Source: Phylloscopus collybita (taxonomy: Eukaryota > Chordata > Aves > Passeriformes > Phylloscopidae). From it: a DNA stretch of 64,000 bases. Position 1 is the stretch's first letter. The number at the start of each line of letters is the position of its first letter. Location: NCBI GenBank assembly GCA_027886175.1, contig JAJNNQ010000137.1, positions 3,786,001-3,850,000 of the forward strand. Reading direction: 5' to 3'. Positions 24,381 through 35,060 of the stretch are shown here, in pieces. The translations under genes and the position numbers were made by a program. The notes beneath the pieces were generated by a model. It was not told the DNA's origin, ran no database searches, and saw only the letters and a list, made by a program, of their open reading frames with translations.

Positions 24381-24520
24381 AGGACTGGGACACAGGGGCT
24401 GCATTCCTAGCTGTGCTGAGGACCTGGGGTAAATCCCTTCTTGTCTCTGCTTCCTGTCCATCTTTTGTGAAGTTAATTATAATCTCACTGCAGCAGAGGG
24501 TAGGGGCTGTTGCAGGACCC
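24381..24520 (+). mobile_element. MIR SINE relic
   Basis: ACTGGGACACAGGGGCTGCA, TTCCTAGCTGTGCTGAGGAC, CTGGGGTAAATCCCTTCTTG, TCTCTGCTTCCTGTCCATCT, TAATTATAATCTC and GTAGGGGCTGTTGCAGGA follow MIR sense order (CCTAGCTCTGCC, TTGGGCAAATCACTT, CTGTGCCTCAG, GGGTTGTTG). This is about 140 bp of recognisable MIR. Confidence 0.8.
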
Positions 24521-26355
24521 ATGAAGACAGCTGACCCTATTTGTGGGGATAAATAGGTAAAAGTAATGGGAAAGAGCCCTGAGGAAAGGTAGGGGCTGAG
24601 GGAGGAGGGGGGTGAGATGGGCTTGTTCCCAGATCAAGAAGGTGAAGGAGCTACTTGGCATGTGAAGGAACTGTTTCCCTGAGGGGCCCAGCTGCCTAAT
24701 TTTCAGGAGGGAAGAATTATTTTCTTTTGGGTGGAGTTGGCCCTGTCCTTTATTCTTATTGGAAAATAAAGCTAGTTTTGGAGCTTAAGTCTTATGGTCA
24801 ACAAAAAAGGCATTGGCAGGAGTCATCATCGGCCTACAGCATATCTTGCCTTGCAGCACCCTATATTATGGGTACTGATTACCAACAGGTTTTGCTATTC
24901 TCATGATTTAATAATAATCAAGACATTGCATCCTCAGCTTCCTCCTATAATTCTTAATTACCAAGGAAACCTGCTAAATTTAAGCACTGGTGTAAAGTCA
25001 GTGAAGAACAGAAAATAACTTGGATCCTTCTTTCAGATCTGATTGAAGGCAGATTTTATCAATAAACAATCTGCTACAGGTTTAATTCCACTCCATGGGC
25101 TCCCTAAGCAAGGAGTTCTTAGAGGAAGTTTTTTCATTCCCAACTATTTTATTGCCCTGGTTTCCCCAATGTCTTGCATCCCTTTTTCCAACAAGAAATT
25201 GGAGTGGCTACCTGGAGAACAGATCTTGGGCCTTCCTGTGTTCTTTTCCATGCCCCTGGCAGAGGTAGTGAAGGAGGGTCCCCCAGGACGTGACAGAAAC
25301 AAGAAAGCTCTTACCACTCAATCTCTGCTACCCAAAGCCAGTGTCTTGGCATTAGCTGTGAGAGTGCCTCCCTTCCCTGTGCATCTCACAGAGCCTGTTT
25401 TGTTCTCTCTCCCCTTTCAGGGCAGGACTGCGCTGGGAAGGAAGGATTGCAGCTCCTGGGACCTGTGGCAGAGGGCAGCTGAGGAAAGTGTTGTCAAACA
25501 CAGGCAAGGGATCAGCTTGCACTCTTTGTCCCTGATGTAAATGTTCACAGGAGGCTGTTCAAGGATGGGCTCAGCTCCTGCTCAGCGGCCGAGTGGAGAC
25601 TTGGGGCTTACAGGAGCAACAGGCTAGTGGTGTCAACAGGGAGGTGGCAAGCTGCCTTTTGCTCAAATCCCACTTGTTGGGCAAATTCCAGATCCAGTCC
25701 TTACCCAATTTCCAGCTCTGAAAAACTCATCCACAGTCTTGCCTGCATATGTCCATCTATGCTGCTTTGCTCTTAATTTGCTGCCATTGACCTCACTGGA
25801 AATTATCATCTTGCTGGCATCAGTTGAATGAATTGTAATCATTCCCTAACTTGATGATCTCAAGACTAATTGAGCTAAAAGTTAAAAATTTAGAAGTGAC
25901 TGGACTTGTTCCAGCTGAAGTGGGTTTTTCACTGTGGCATCTGAACTGGCAAACTGGTCAGAGCTGTGTGTGTAACATCTGGGCCTGGAGCTGTGTGAAG
26001 CTGCTCGGGGCAGGGGGTGGCTGGAGGAAGGCATATGATTAAACACAGTGTTGAGGCTGAATAGAAGTGACAGATCCAACTGCTGGTCCCACAGAAGCCC
26101 TGAAGAAAGAGGGAATTCTCTGCAAGAGCTCCTGAGAGGTTTATTGTTCCCTGGTGGTAAGGCTGCAGGACATGTCAGTGAAAGGCTGGCCTCTCTGCAG
26201 AGACCTTGTGCCTCTGCAGTGACGACTTTCCCAGAGCTGATGCCCATTTTCCCTCAGTAGCTTCCTGCCAGAGTTCCTTGCCTCCAAGGATGTTGGCCTG
26301 GCAGGTTGCCTGGCAGCCAAGTGCCCTTGGTCCTCCCTGGATCATGGGACCCTTG
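24521..26355. other. Unique sequence, no gene recognised
   Basis: Contains a G-rich run (24592-24621). The interval 24794-25018 is AT-rich and motif-dense (CATGATTTAATAATAATCAA, TCTTAATTACCAAGG). A 165-codon plus frame (25043-25540) has no recognisable domain or splice context, and an overlapping pair of frames near 25880-26260 is likewise uninformative. Confidence 0.45.
24592..24621 (+). other. Potential G-quadruplex motif
   Basis: GGGG, GGG, GGGGGG and GGG runs are separated by loops of 4, 4 and 6 bases, which fits G3+N1-7 on the plus strand. It lies about 70 bp beyond a MIR relic. Confidence 0.55.
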
Positions 26356-26405
26356 GATGATTCGGGTTGGAAGGGACCTCAGGAGGCCCTTATCCAACCT
26401 CCTGT
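26356..26405 (-). mobile_element. CR1-type 3' fragment, very short
   Basis: GATGATTCGGGTTGGAAGGG, then ACCTCAGGAGGCCCTTATCC and AACCTCC, resembles the reverse complement of the CR1 3' end of a subfamily with a CTGGAGGTC-type block. Similarity ends after about 50 bp. Confidence 0.75.
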
Positions 26406-27184
26406 TCTGACATCAAACCAGCTTGCTTAGTGCTGTATATGGGTTGTTGGGAATCTCCCTGCATTATCCAGGGATTGCTGCTATCCTGTGCTGGCCTTTG
26501 ACACCCTGTGGTTCCTTGGGTGGCCAGGTCCAAACCTGTTTGACCATCAAACCTCAGAGCTTCCAGCCTTCCAGGCTACCGAGAATGCAGAAGCTGTGCT
26601 GTGAAATCGGGCTGCCCCCAGGTTTCATGTTATTTTTCCTCAAACAGGATTGGCTTTGTCTGCTTCCCCCTTCTCCTTTCCCCCTCTTATTCTCTTACTC
26701 TCTTTACATATATTTGAAATAAAACCATAACAAAATGTTTTCTGTTGGAGACAGATATCCAGGGTACACATGGCTTTGTGACTGACATTTGCTTTTCGAG
26801 ATGTGCAGAAGACAGTGATGTAGTCTCAGGATCACATCACAGAACTACTGACTCAAGAATTGATTTCTCTTAAAACTTGGGAAAAGTCACTGAAATGGAG
26901 GAATTCCTTGCTACAGGCTTTTATGATTACTAAATATTTCTTTGGATTCAGAAGCTGGGAGGATAAATCAACTGAGGAAAAAACCAAAAAAACCAAACAA
27001 ACCAAATAAGGAGGTTCTTCACAACAAATAAGTCACTAATGGCTCAAGAAATTCAAACCCACAAATTGCTGTGTTTATGTGAAAAATACAGCATTTCCTT
27101 TTTTCTATACTTTTAACAATGTAAACAGTTGACATAGATGGCAGAGAGGGTAGGAGGAATATCTTTATGCTCTGTTGTTGGGAT
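26406..27184. other. Unique sequence, no gene recognised
   Basis: A 99-codon plus frame (26423-26722) and an A/C-rich patch (26980-27008, AAAAAACCAAACAAACC) are seen. No gene or mobile element is recognised. Confidence 0.5.
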
Positions 27185-27697
27185 TTATAGAATTGCTTAA
27201 GTAGGAAAAGACCTCTAAGAACATCAAGTCCAACCATTAACCCAGCACTACCAGACCCATCACTAAACCATGTCTCTCAGCACCACATCTGAATGTCTTT
27301 TGAACACTTCCAGGGACAAAGATCCCACCACTTCCTTAAGCAGCCTGTTCTAATGCTCGACTATGGTTTTAAGAAGTTTTTAATGAAACCCAATCTAAAC
27401 CTCCCCTGGAACAATTTGAGGATGATTCTTCTTGTCCTATTTCTTGTAACATCAGAGAAGTGACCAACTCTCACATGGCTGCTCCTTCCTGCCAGGGAGT
27501 TGTAGACCATGAGAAGGTCCCCTCTGACCCTCCTTTCCTCCAGGCTAAACAATCCCAATTCCTTCAGCTGCTCCTCATCATACTTGTGCTCCAGACCCAT
27601 CCCCAGCTCCTTTCCTTTCTCTGGACATGCTCCAGCACCTCAATGTCTTTCTTGTAGTGAGAAACCCCAAACTGAGTATCTCAATTTCTCTGGTGGG
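27185..27697 (-). mobile_element. CR1 LINE, 0.5 kb 3' fragment with ORF2 tail
   Basis: Reverse-complement order: GGAAAAGACCTCTAAGAACA, CAAGTCCAACCATTAACCCA, CACTACCAGACCCATCACTA, AATCTAAACCTCCCCTGGAA, AGGTCCCCTCTGACCCTCCT, TCCAGGCTAAACAATCCCAA, TGTGCTCCAGACCCATCCCC, CTCCAGCACCTCAATGTCTT. It belongs to the subfamily whose 3' UTR reads CCATTAACCCAGCACTGCC in this orientation, also seen at 31690, 53508 and 58154. Confidence 0.96.
27361..27600 (-). pseudogene. CR1 ORF2 C-terminal remnant
   Basis: A 79-codon open stretch inside the CR1 copy keeps the ORF2 C-terminal landmarks: GLEH near its start, [15 protein letters not shown], and a RFRLGF block close to the end. It corresponds to the region after the reverse-transcriptase catalytic domain. 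The catalytic part is absent because the copy is 5'-truncated, so it has no function of its own. The ATG is incidental. Confidence 0.85.
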
Positions 27698-30600
27698 ATG
27701 AGTTGCCACATACCTTGGCTTCCAATTGCCCATACACAACGTGGTTGTGGATCATGGGTTTGGGCTTCTTCCCTATGGAAATGCCAGTGCTGGGGGTGGC
27801 TGGTGCCTCTCTGATATGCTGCACATCCTGATGTGCATGCCTGCAGTGTGGGTATGTGCAGACCCAGACACTCAGAATAACCTCTGTGTCCATCTTGCCC
27901 TTATTCCTCTGCTCTCATACATGTTCTGTTTCCTTTAGTGGAGCAGTGATCATCCTTTTTGTCCCCACTGATCTCAGTATCATTAATACTCTATTGATCA
28001 GGCTCTGACTTTGGATCAGGAAATGCCCACGTGTGATTGTAAGGAAAATCTGAGGAGTTTATTCAGATAGGGTTTTCACAGAAGCCTCTTTCATGCCATA
28101 TCACAGATTTCCTCCCAACCCCCTTTTTGACTGACTACTTGTGCATTTCCTCCTCCCTCTCCTTTTTCCCTTCAGGGAAACCTTTAAATAAAACCTTTCC
28201 CAGACTGTCATTTGCCTCCAGAGTGCTGTTGAAAACCCACAGTAGTATTTTTCAAACAGCAGCAGGGTCACCCTATACCACTCACCACCACACTTGGTCT
28301 TAGTCTTCTCATACAGATCTGTGGAGAGAGGAAACAAACAACAAAAAAGCCTTACTGGGAAGCCTGACTTGAGATTCACAGGATTAGGTCTGTTAGCAGT
28401 GCTATATACAACTCTGACATGCAATCAGCAAAGTAAGATATTCATTATTGCCTGACTGTCAGCTGAAGACAATTTCAATTATTCTGGCATTTCAATGGAT
28501 GAAGAAGCCCTTTAGGCTGGCTCATGAGATTAGACTTAAAGGCTCTGTAAATTAAGAAAGTTGCAATCAGTGTATTATCTGACAGGCAGCTGTGGAATAT
28601 ACTCCAGCAGGGAGGGGAAGGAAGAAAGAAAAAAGAGACAAATTGCTATATTCAGGTTGTGGTTTTGATATATCAATTTACAGTTTTAACATATGCATTT
28701 AGGAAATAATTGTTTTGCATTACTTAAATCAGCTTTAACAGCATCAGTGTGAAGATTTCAACTCCTACAGCCTGAAAGGTCAGTTTTTCTTTTGCCTTGC
28801 ACTTTCGTTGAAAGACTCGTTTGGGTTAGAGGAGGAAAAAAATTTAAGCATTGCCGGAAGAACAAATCTTTCTGAAAGTTATTCAAATATGATAATATAT
28901 GGCTGTTGATCATAAAATTCCATTAGAAGCAACATCTGTAATGTCCCCCAGGTTAATTTTTATAATATGATCTCAGCCTCCTTTTGCTGCATATGCACGG
29001 ATGTGGTAACTGTGACCATATATGGCTCCTACCGCTCCCATCTGACGTCTTAGGGAGAGTAACTGGTATCATCCTATCTTGCACTTCTGGAGCTTTTATC
29101 TCCCAGTTTCCCAAACTGTTTCGACATCTTTGCAAGCAGCAGCGAAGAACCTGTTTGCTTCCCCCTGTTAAATTGCTCCTCCTGGTCAGAAATGCTGAGT
29201 GCTGAAAAAATGGATGAATTTCAGGCACTTTTGGCAAAGAAAAAGTACAATTCAGTAACAGAGCGTGCTTACTCTGGTGGGGTGGGATTTTGAATTCTTG
29301 GAACTCTGTACAGAAAAGACAGCTCCTCAGGCAGGGAATTGATAAGCTGTGATATACAGCAGCTGGTGAAACACAGTGGTTGGTTTGTGGCAATGAAGGC
29401 TTCAGAAGAGACGAGGATTGGGAAGGTCTCATTGAAGATTGGGCCATTTTCCATATTCCTGCCACTCCAGCTAGAGAGGCTAAGGAAGTGCAGTTACCAC
29501 AGAGCTCCCTACAGCCATGCAATGAAGATATCAAAGTGATTACAGCCCAATGACATGGAATATATACCTCCTAGTTGCCTTTGGTGATATCCACTTTGCA
29601 TTTTCAAGATAATGTCCATTTGTCAAGCCCCAGCCCTTCTAACAAGGGTGGTTTTGTGTGGCCTGGGTCATGAAAATTGTCACAGGGAGACTCAGGTCAG
29701 AGTCTGAATTTATGAGTGCACTTGATGGCACATTGTCCTGTGGCACAGTTGAGATTCAATATCCTAAGAGACTCTTCTTGCTACTAATCTTCACTGTGGT
29801 ACATGAGACTAAGAAGTTCAGTGGTTTCCTCTGCAAATAGCCTTATTACTGCCCTATAAAGGCTGATAAATCCTGAATTTTGTGCTTCAAAGGCACTCTA
29901 TGTATGCCCTCTTTTTTATATATCTTTTATATAACTTTTATATGTAAATGAAACAATGTACTGAAACAAGATACCACATTTTCTCTCTCATACATCCTGC
30001 TTGAGCCCACATCCAGACCCAGGACGAATTCCTTTACATGACTCATCTTAGGTTTACATGTTTGCAATATGGAGGGAAATATCTTAGATTACCACTGCCA
30101 ATAAGGAAAAAGAGACACTCCAGGAATCCAGACTGTCCACTATGGTGGACTCTGGACTTTTGGCAAAGAAATCATAATCTAGAAGTTCCTATTTCTCTCC
30201 AGGAGCTGTAAAAACCCAGACTACTAGCTCACATTCACATGTTTAAATCCAGGTGAGATGAATACCACTCTTTATTTGCCTGCAGAGCTTGTGTCTTCCC
30301 ATGGACACATAGAACAGAAATTAGTTTTGGTAGATCTTGGCTGGGACTGCTAGAAATGGTGACAAGAGCCATAACCACGATAACAGCAGCAACAAGAGCC
30401 ATAGATCTGATGCAAGGATTTATCAAATATAAGATTTTTCACTACCCATCATCCTTAATAACTTTCACTTGTCAACCTAATTTTAATCTCATCAACTTTA
30501 GTGCAGACTTCATTCACTTCAGTGGAGCTCCTTTCAAATGACAATCACATAAACATGACTTTGATCTGTAGATCAGGTGTTACCAAGAAGATTGGCATCT

Positions 30601-31689
30601 GCAGGGTTTTACTTCCTGGTTGTGACCTGTTTCTGGATTATTAAAATGATGTGAGTAGCATCTTGCAAGTTATACTTTGAATATTGGAATAAAAAGGTCC
30701 AAATTTCCAAGCACAATTACTGATTCTCAGAATTTCCAGTTTGAATGGCTTGAACTTAGATGCCTTCATGAACTTAATTTCTGACTGCTGAGTGCCCTCT
30801 TTCTGAAATCCAGGCTTTGATAAAAAAATCTTATGCTGGCAATCTACAAACAGACCCCCTGAATCTCTCACTCCTTTCAGAAGTCCTGGTCAAGGATCCT
30901 TGGTCAATGCAGCCTGGTCATCTATTTGCCACATTGCATATTGAACATTTTATTTTACATTCAAGTGAGATTTTGACCTATATGTGCAAAATAAATAATT
31001 TGGAAGATGAGACACAGAATTTTTACTGATGATTTTTTTTAAATATTCAACATTGCCTGTGCTGTTTCTCTCTTTATTTCCCCTCTGAGTTTGGCTAGAA
31101 AAGCTGTAAACACATACTTAAAAAATGGAAAACTTCACTAGCAATTTACCCCACAGTTATGCTTCTTTCTGCTTTGGAGAACATTTAGCTAAAATTAGAT
31201 GACAGCTCTATACCCTTAGAACCAGTGTTATGTTTTTCCTCCATTTCTGATCTACATAATTCAAAACAAGGAAATGTTAGCAGGTAAAACTGCAGGGTAA
31301 AACCTTTGGCTGCTGGAAGTATTTGCATTTATTAAACTAACAACTGTAAAGCAGATATGCACATCTTTAGACTTCCTCATTCTTGCCTTATTAAAAAAGA
31401 TCTTTGAAATTCAAAAACTTCCATGTAAATCTTGTGCAGGTTTTTTTTCCCTTCCCCTGATGAGATGATTGTACTTGGGTGGCTTAAAAAAAAGCCAGAA
31501 CCTGGATCCAGGAACCTCAACACATCAATGATGGTTAAAATTCAGACCTAGTCTGGATCTAAAATATGTCAATGGCTGGAATGAGGGTCCCCACAAACTC
31601 CATCAGACTCATGAGCTGGAACTTTTCCACTGTGCACAAACATGTTAGGGAAAACTGGCTGGTCTTGATCCATTTGCTTAGAGGCAGGC
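27698..31689. other. 4 kb of unique sequence, no gene recognised
   Basis: Includes the longest open frame in the window (28953-29534, minus, 193 codons), which has no recognisable domain. The stretch 28500-28620 is motif-dense and looks like conserved non-coding DNA. 29910-29960 is AT-rich (TTTTATATATCTTTTATATA). No mobile element was identified. Confidence 0.45.
28561..28592. promoter_or_regulatory. Candidate TALE/E-box regulatory cluster
   Basis: TTGCAATCAG is followed by TGACAG (28580-28585, MEIS/TGIF-type core) and, one base later, CAGCTG (28587-28592, class I E-box). The close TALE plus E-box spacing is typical of developmental enhancers. No direct evidence of activity. Confidence 0.3.
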
Positions 31690-31790
31690 AAGTGCCTACT
31701 AAACCATATCCCCAAGTGCTGCATCCACAGCCTTCTGAACACTTCCAGGGATGGTGATTCCACCACTTCCCTGGGCAGCTTCAGCCTGTA
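31690..31790 (-). mobile_element. CR1 LINE fragment (ORF2 tail/3' UTR)
   Basis: ACTAAACCATATCCCCAAGT, TCTGAACACTTCCAGGGATG and TTCCACCACTTCCCTGGGCA match the reverse complement of CR1 of the CCATTAACCC subfamily. The minus frame (31569-31766) begins VESPSLEVFRRLW, the conserved end of ORF2. The terminal repeat is missing, so only an internal piece remains. Confidence 0.88.
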
Positions 31791-31922
31791 GCTGGATCAC
31801 ACCTTGACACCTCCTCCAGGAAGCATGCCCATCAGGAACTTGTGCAGACTATGAGATTCCCCAAAGTGACATTCACAGCCATTTTACTCATGAGGAGCTC
31901 AGACACCTAAGCACAGATCCCA

Positions 31923-32051
31923 CCCCTGGAATTGTTCAAGGCTGGGTTGGATGGGGCTTGGAGCAATTTGGCCTAGTGCAAGGTGTCCCTACCCATGGCA
32001 GGGGAGTTGGAACTGGATGATCTTTAAGGTTCCTTCCAGCCCAAACCATTC
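31923..32051 (+). mobile_element. CR1 LINE, 3' end lacking the terminal octamers
   Basis: CCCTGGAATTGTTCAAGGCT, GGTTGGATGGGGCTTGGAGC, GGTGTCCCTACCCATGGCAG, ACTGGATGATCTTTAAGGTT, CCAGCCCAAACCATTC. The expected TATGATTCTATGA terminus is replaced directly by the interior of the next CR1 copy. Confidence 0.94.
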
Positions 32052-32861
32052 AGTGAGAGGTGGGTAGATAGAAGCCTCATGAATTTCAACAAAGCAAAGT
32101 TCAAGGCCCTACACTTGCATTGTGGCAATCCCAGACACACCCACAGGCTGGGTGGAGAAGTGATTGAAAGCAGCCTTGTGGACCAAGGTTGGGGGGTGCT
32201 GGTTGATGAAAAACTTAACCATGAGCTGGCAGTGAGTGCTCACAGCCCAGAAAGCCAAGGGTGATCTGGGCTCATCCAAAGCAGCATGGCCAGCAGGCCA
32301 AGGGAGGGGATTCTGCCTCTATTCATCTCTCATGAGACCCCACCTGCAGTGCTGCTGAACCCAACACTGGAAAGATGTGGAAATGTTGGAGCAAGTCCAG
32401 AGGAGGTCACGAAGTTGATGAGAGGACTGGAGCACTTTGGCTATGGAGACAGGCTGAGAAAATTGGGGCTGTCTAGCCTGGAGAAGAGGAAGTTGTGTGG
32501 AGACCTCAGAGAAACCTTAGTGTCTGAAAGGGTTGCAGAAAATCTGGAGAGGGATTTTCCAGCAGGAACTGTAGTGACAGGACAAGGATCAATGGATTGA
32601 AACTGAAAGAGAGGACACTGAGGTTAGATACATAGAAGAAATCCTTTACTGTGAGAGTGGTGAGATGCTGTACCAGGCTGCCCAGGGAAGTTGTGTATAG
32701 ACCAGCCCTGTCAGTGTTCAAGGCCAGGCTGGATAAGGCCTTGAGCAATGTGGTCTAGTGGGAGGCATCCCTGCCCATGGCAGGAGGGGTTGGGACTGGA
32801 TGATCTTTAAGGATGATCTTTAAGGTCCATTTTAACCCCTTAACATTCTATGATTCTATGA
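32052..32861 (+). mobile_element. CR1 LINE, 0.8 kb 3' portion
   Basis: The longest CR1 copy in the window. It runs from inside ORF2 (AATTTCAACAAAGCAAAGTT; GTGCTGGTTGATGAAAAACT) through GAGGACTGGAGCACTTTGGC, GCTGTCTAGCCTGGAGAAGA and TTAGATACATAGAAGAAATC to a full terminus TTCTATGATTCTATGA. Near the 3' end the phrase GGATGATCTTTAA is duplicated in tandem (32798-32810 and 32811-32823). It follows the previous CR1 fragment in the same orientation with no gap. Confidence 0.97.
32079..32600 (+). pseudogene. CR1 ORF2 C-terminal remnant, interrupted
   Basis: Two open stretches in the same nominal frame (32079-32264 and 32286-32600) keep parts of the ORF2 end: MNFNKAKFKALHL, RLGGEVIESS, GVLVDEKLN, then MRGLEHFGYGDRLRKLGL, SSLEKRK, CGDL. 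Downstream of DEKLN the conserved frame is lost and a stop intervenes, so at least one frameshift is present. The reverse-transcriptase catalytic region is missing; non-functional. Confidence 0.88.
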
Positions 32862-34008
32862 AAAGCCATTTACCCTCTATTAGATGTCAAAACCGTGCAA
32901 ATACAGCTCACCCTCCAATGCAGAGGCCTCTTCATGCCTCAATCTGCATTTCTCCATGTTGACTACATCTATATAACACAAGATCATCCTTAAATCACAA
33001 TTACTCTAACTAATAAAGTATCCCTGGCGGCCCTTTGAAGAAGGTATCGATCAATAACAGAGAATTAAACAAAACAAAACACAAAAGAATGCCTCCCCTC
33101 CTATTTACAGAAGAAAATGACTCACAGGGGACAGTTTCTTATCTTTTCACAATACAAGGGTAATGCCCTTCATGGCAAACACCAGAGCTGGAGCCCAGAC
33201 TTTTATAGGTGTTGTGTGAGATGTATTTTCTCATGGGAAATGCTGGACTAGTCCAGACAAGCATCTGTTCTTTCTAAAGGGACTGAGGCAAGGCTGAGGA
33301 ATTTTGAAAGGACACCCCAACTCGGTTTTAACGCTTCATGGGATAACCCCAAGTAACAGTTTTCAAAAGAATTATTTGAAGTTATTCTCATTTTGAAGAT
33401 GGAGGAAACTGGCTGCAGAATTTGAGAGCAGATGAGCAGCAAACTTTACTAATCCAACTTAGGGCTTCTTTTCCCTCTACTTCCTTTTTTTTTTACTTGG
33501 AATGGTTTCACTGAACCAGTTTAATTGCAGGAGCTTACTTCAATATAGCTAATGCTCTAAACCAATGTTTGAATTTTATACTAATTAAGGCCAATCCACT
33601 GTCATTTTTCCCTATAATGTGAAGACTAGTGCACTCAGTAACCCACTGAATTTAACATAAAAGCAAGATAAAACAATTAAAGTGCAAGAATATTTGATTA
33701 AGTAGCTCATTGATTTATAGTAGAATAAATTGAAAGGATGGGACAGAGAAATTTTTTTTTAATGGCAACCATATTTTATGTTCATTATCACAATCTCTGG
33801 GCTCTTTGTGCTTCTATGATTAAAAGAAGGAGTTTAGGGATAGTAACTCTGGGATTTATTACTCTTGTCTGCTTTCTTAAGGCCTTTATTTTATTTTTTT
33901 TTCCTTTTTCTGATTCATGTGGTAAAACATTAAGGCCCTATTGAAAAGTCATACGGAGTACGTGGATTGCTACAAACCAGTGGCTGTCTGACATAATTTA
34001 AACAGCAT

Positions 34009-34020
34009 TAATCCTGACAG
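34009..34020. promoter_or_regulatory. TAATCC-TGACAG motif pair
   Basis: A bicoid-type core TAATCC (OTX/PITX class) abuts a TALE core TGACAG with no spacer, inside an AT-rich stretch (ACATAATTTAAACAGCATTA). Motif-based candidate only. Confidence 0.25.
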
Positions 34021-34455
34021 CTACGCTGGGTGAAAAAACAAACACAGAGAGTTTTGTTTTGGTGACAGGGATTAAACCTCTCCTTGGGGTGGTTTCATCT
34101 GCAGCAGCTCACTGGGAGGGAGCCTCGTGCCCTGGATGCATCAGTGAATGCTGTGGCTGGAGGCTGGGAAAATGCACCACAGAGAGGAGACAAGAAGGGG
34201 ATGGGATCACTCTACAGGGCACCACCAAAGCAAGGAGCAACCCCAAAATTGCTGAGTCCTTGGCTCACGGTTATTCCCCCAGACTCTGCAGATGTCACAC
34301 AGTGCTCACCTCTGATAGCAGGGATGGGGTGAGGAATGAGGTTATCTTCCCTCTGCCCATTCCCTGAAGGGTGCATTCCACCCTTTTAGATGTACAGGTA
34401 CTGTCCCATGACACCAAAAAAGCAGAGGGATTTTCTAGCCCTGCTTGCAATGGGG

Positions 34456-34470
34456 GAGAGAGAGAGAGAG
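34456..34470. repeat. (GA)n microsatellite
   Basis: GAGAGAGAGAGAGAG following GGGG, about 15-17 bases. Confidence 0.85.
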
Positions 34471-35008
34471 CAGCACAAAAATATTTAGATATCATTTTAT
34501 AGAGTGCAAATGTTAAGAGACCCTTCCAAGCACACGAAGAAAATCAGTGTCAGAGCAAGCCAACTACAGAGAGGTGACCTTTAAGAATGACCTTTTGCAG
34601 ACCACAGGTACATTTATCCCACCAGCCTGCCCTGTGTACTTGGGATACACCTGTCCAAAACTTCCTTGCAGCCTTTTCATGTGGCTCAGGAAAAAAACAA
34701 AACCACCCAAATCTTGAGTAGAGGGTGAAAATCACACCCAGTGTCCTCTAAATATTTAAGTATTTGTAAAAGGAAAGGATATTTTTGTTGTTTGAAAAAG
34801 GGAGGGGGGGATTTTGTCATTTGTCCATATGCACTGATGCACACACATTTTCACTTTCAGACTCCCAGAAAATCCTGCATAGACTACTGAGCAGGAGGAT
34901 TTCTAGAGGATAACAAGTGCAATAATTCAAAATAGTGTCTCACAGCTGATCACATTGGCAAGGTAAAAATAAGACTGGGGAACAAAAACAGAAATATAGG
35001 AAGGAATT

Positions 35009-35060
35009 GTAGAATCACAGAAAGGCTTGTCTTGGAAGGGACCTTAAAGATCATCTACCA
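35009..35060 (-). mobile_element. CR1 LINE, very short 3' fragment
   Basis: GTAGAATCACAGAAAGGCTT, GTCTTGGAAGGGACCTTAAA and GATCATCTA match the reverse complement of the CR1 end; the copy stops after about 52 bp. Confidence 0.88.

Noticed and set aside
25043..25540. 165-codon plus frame
   Set aside because: No recognisable domain and no evidence of transcription or conservation; length is compatible with chance.
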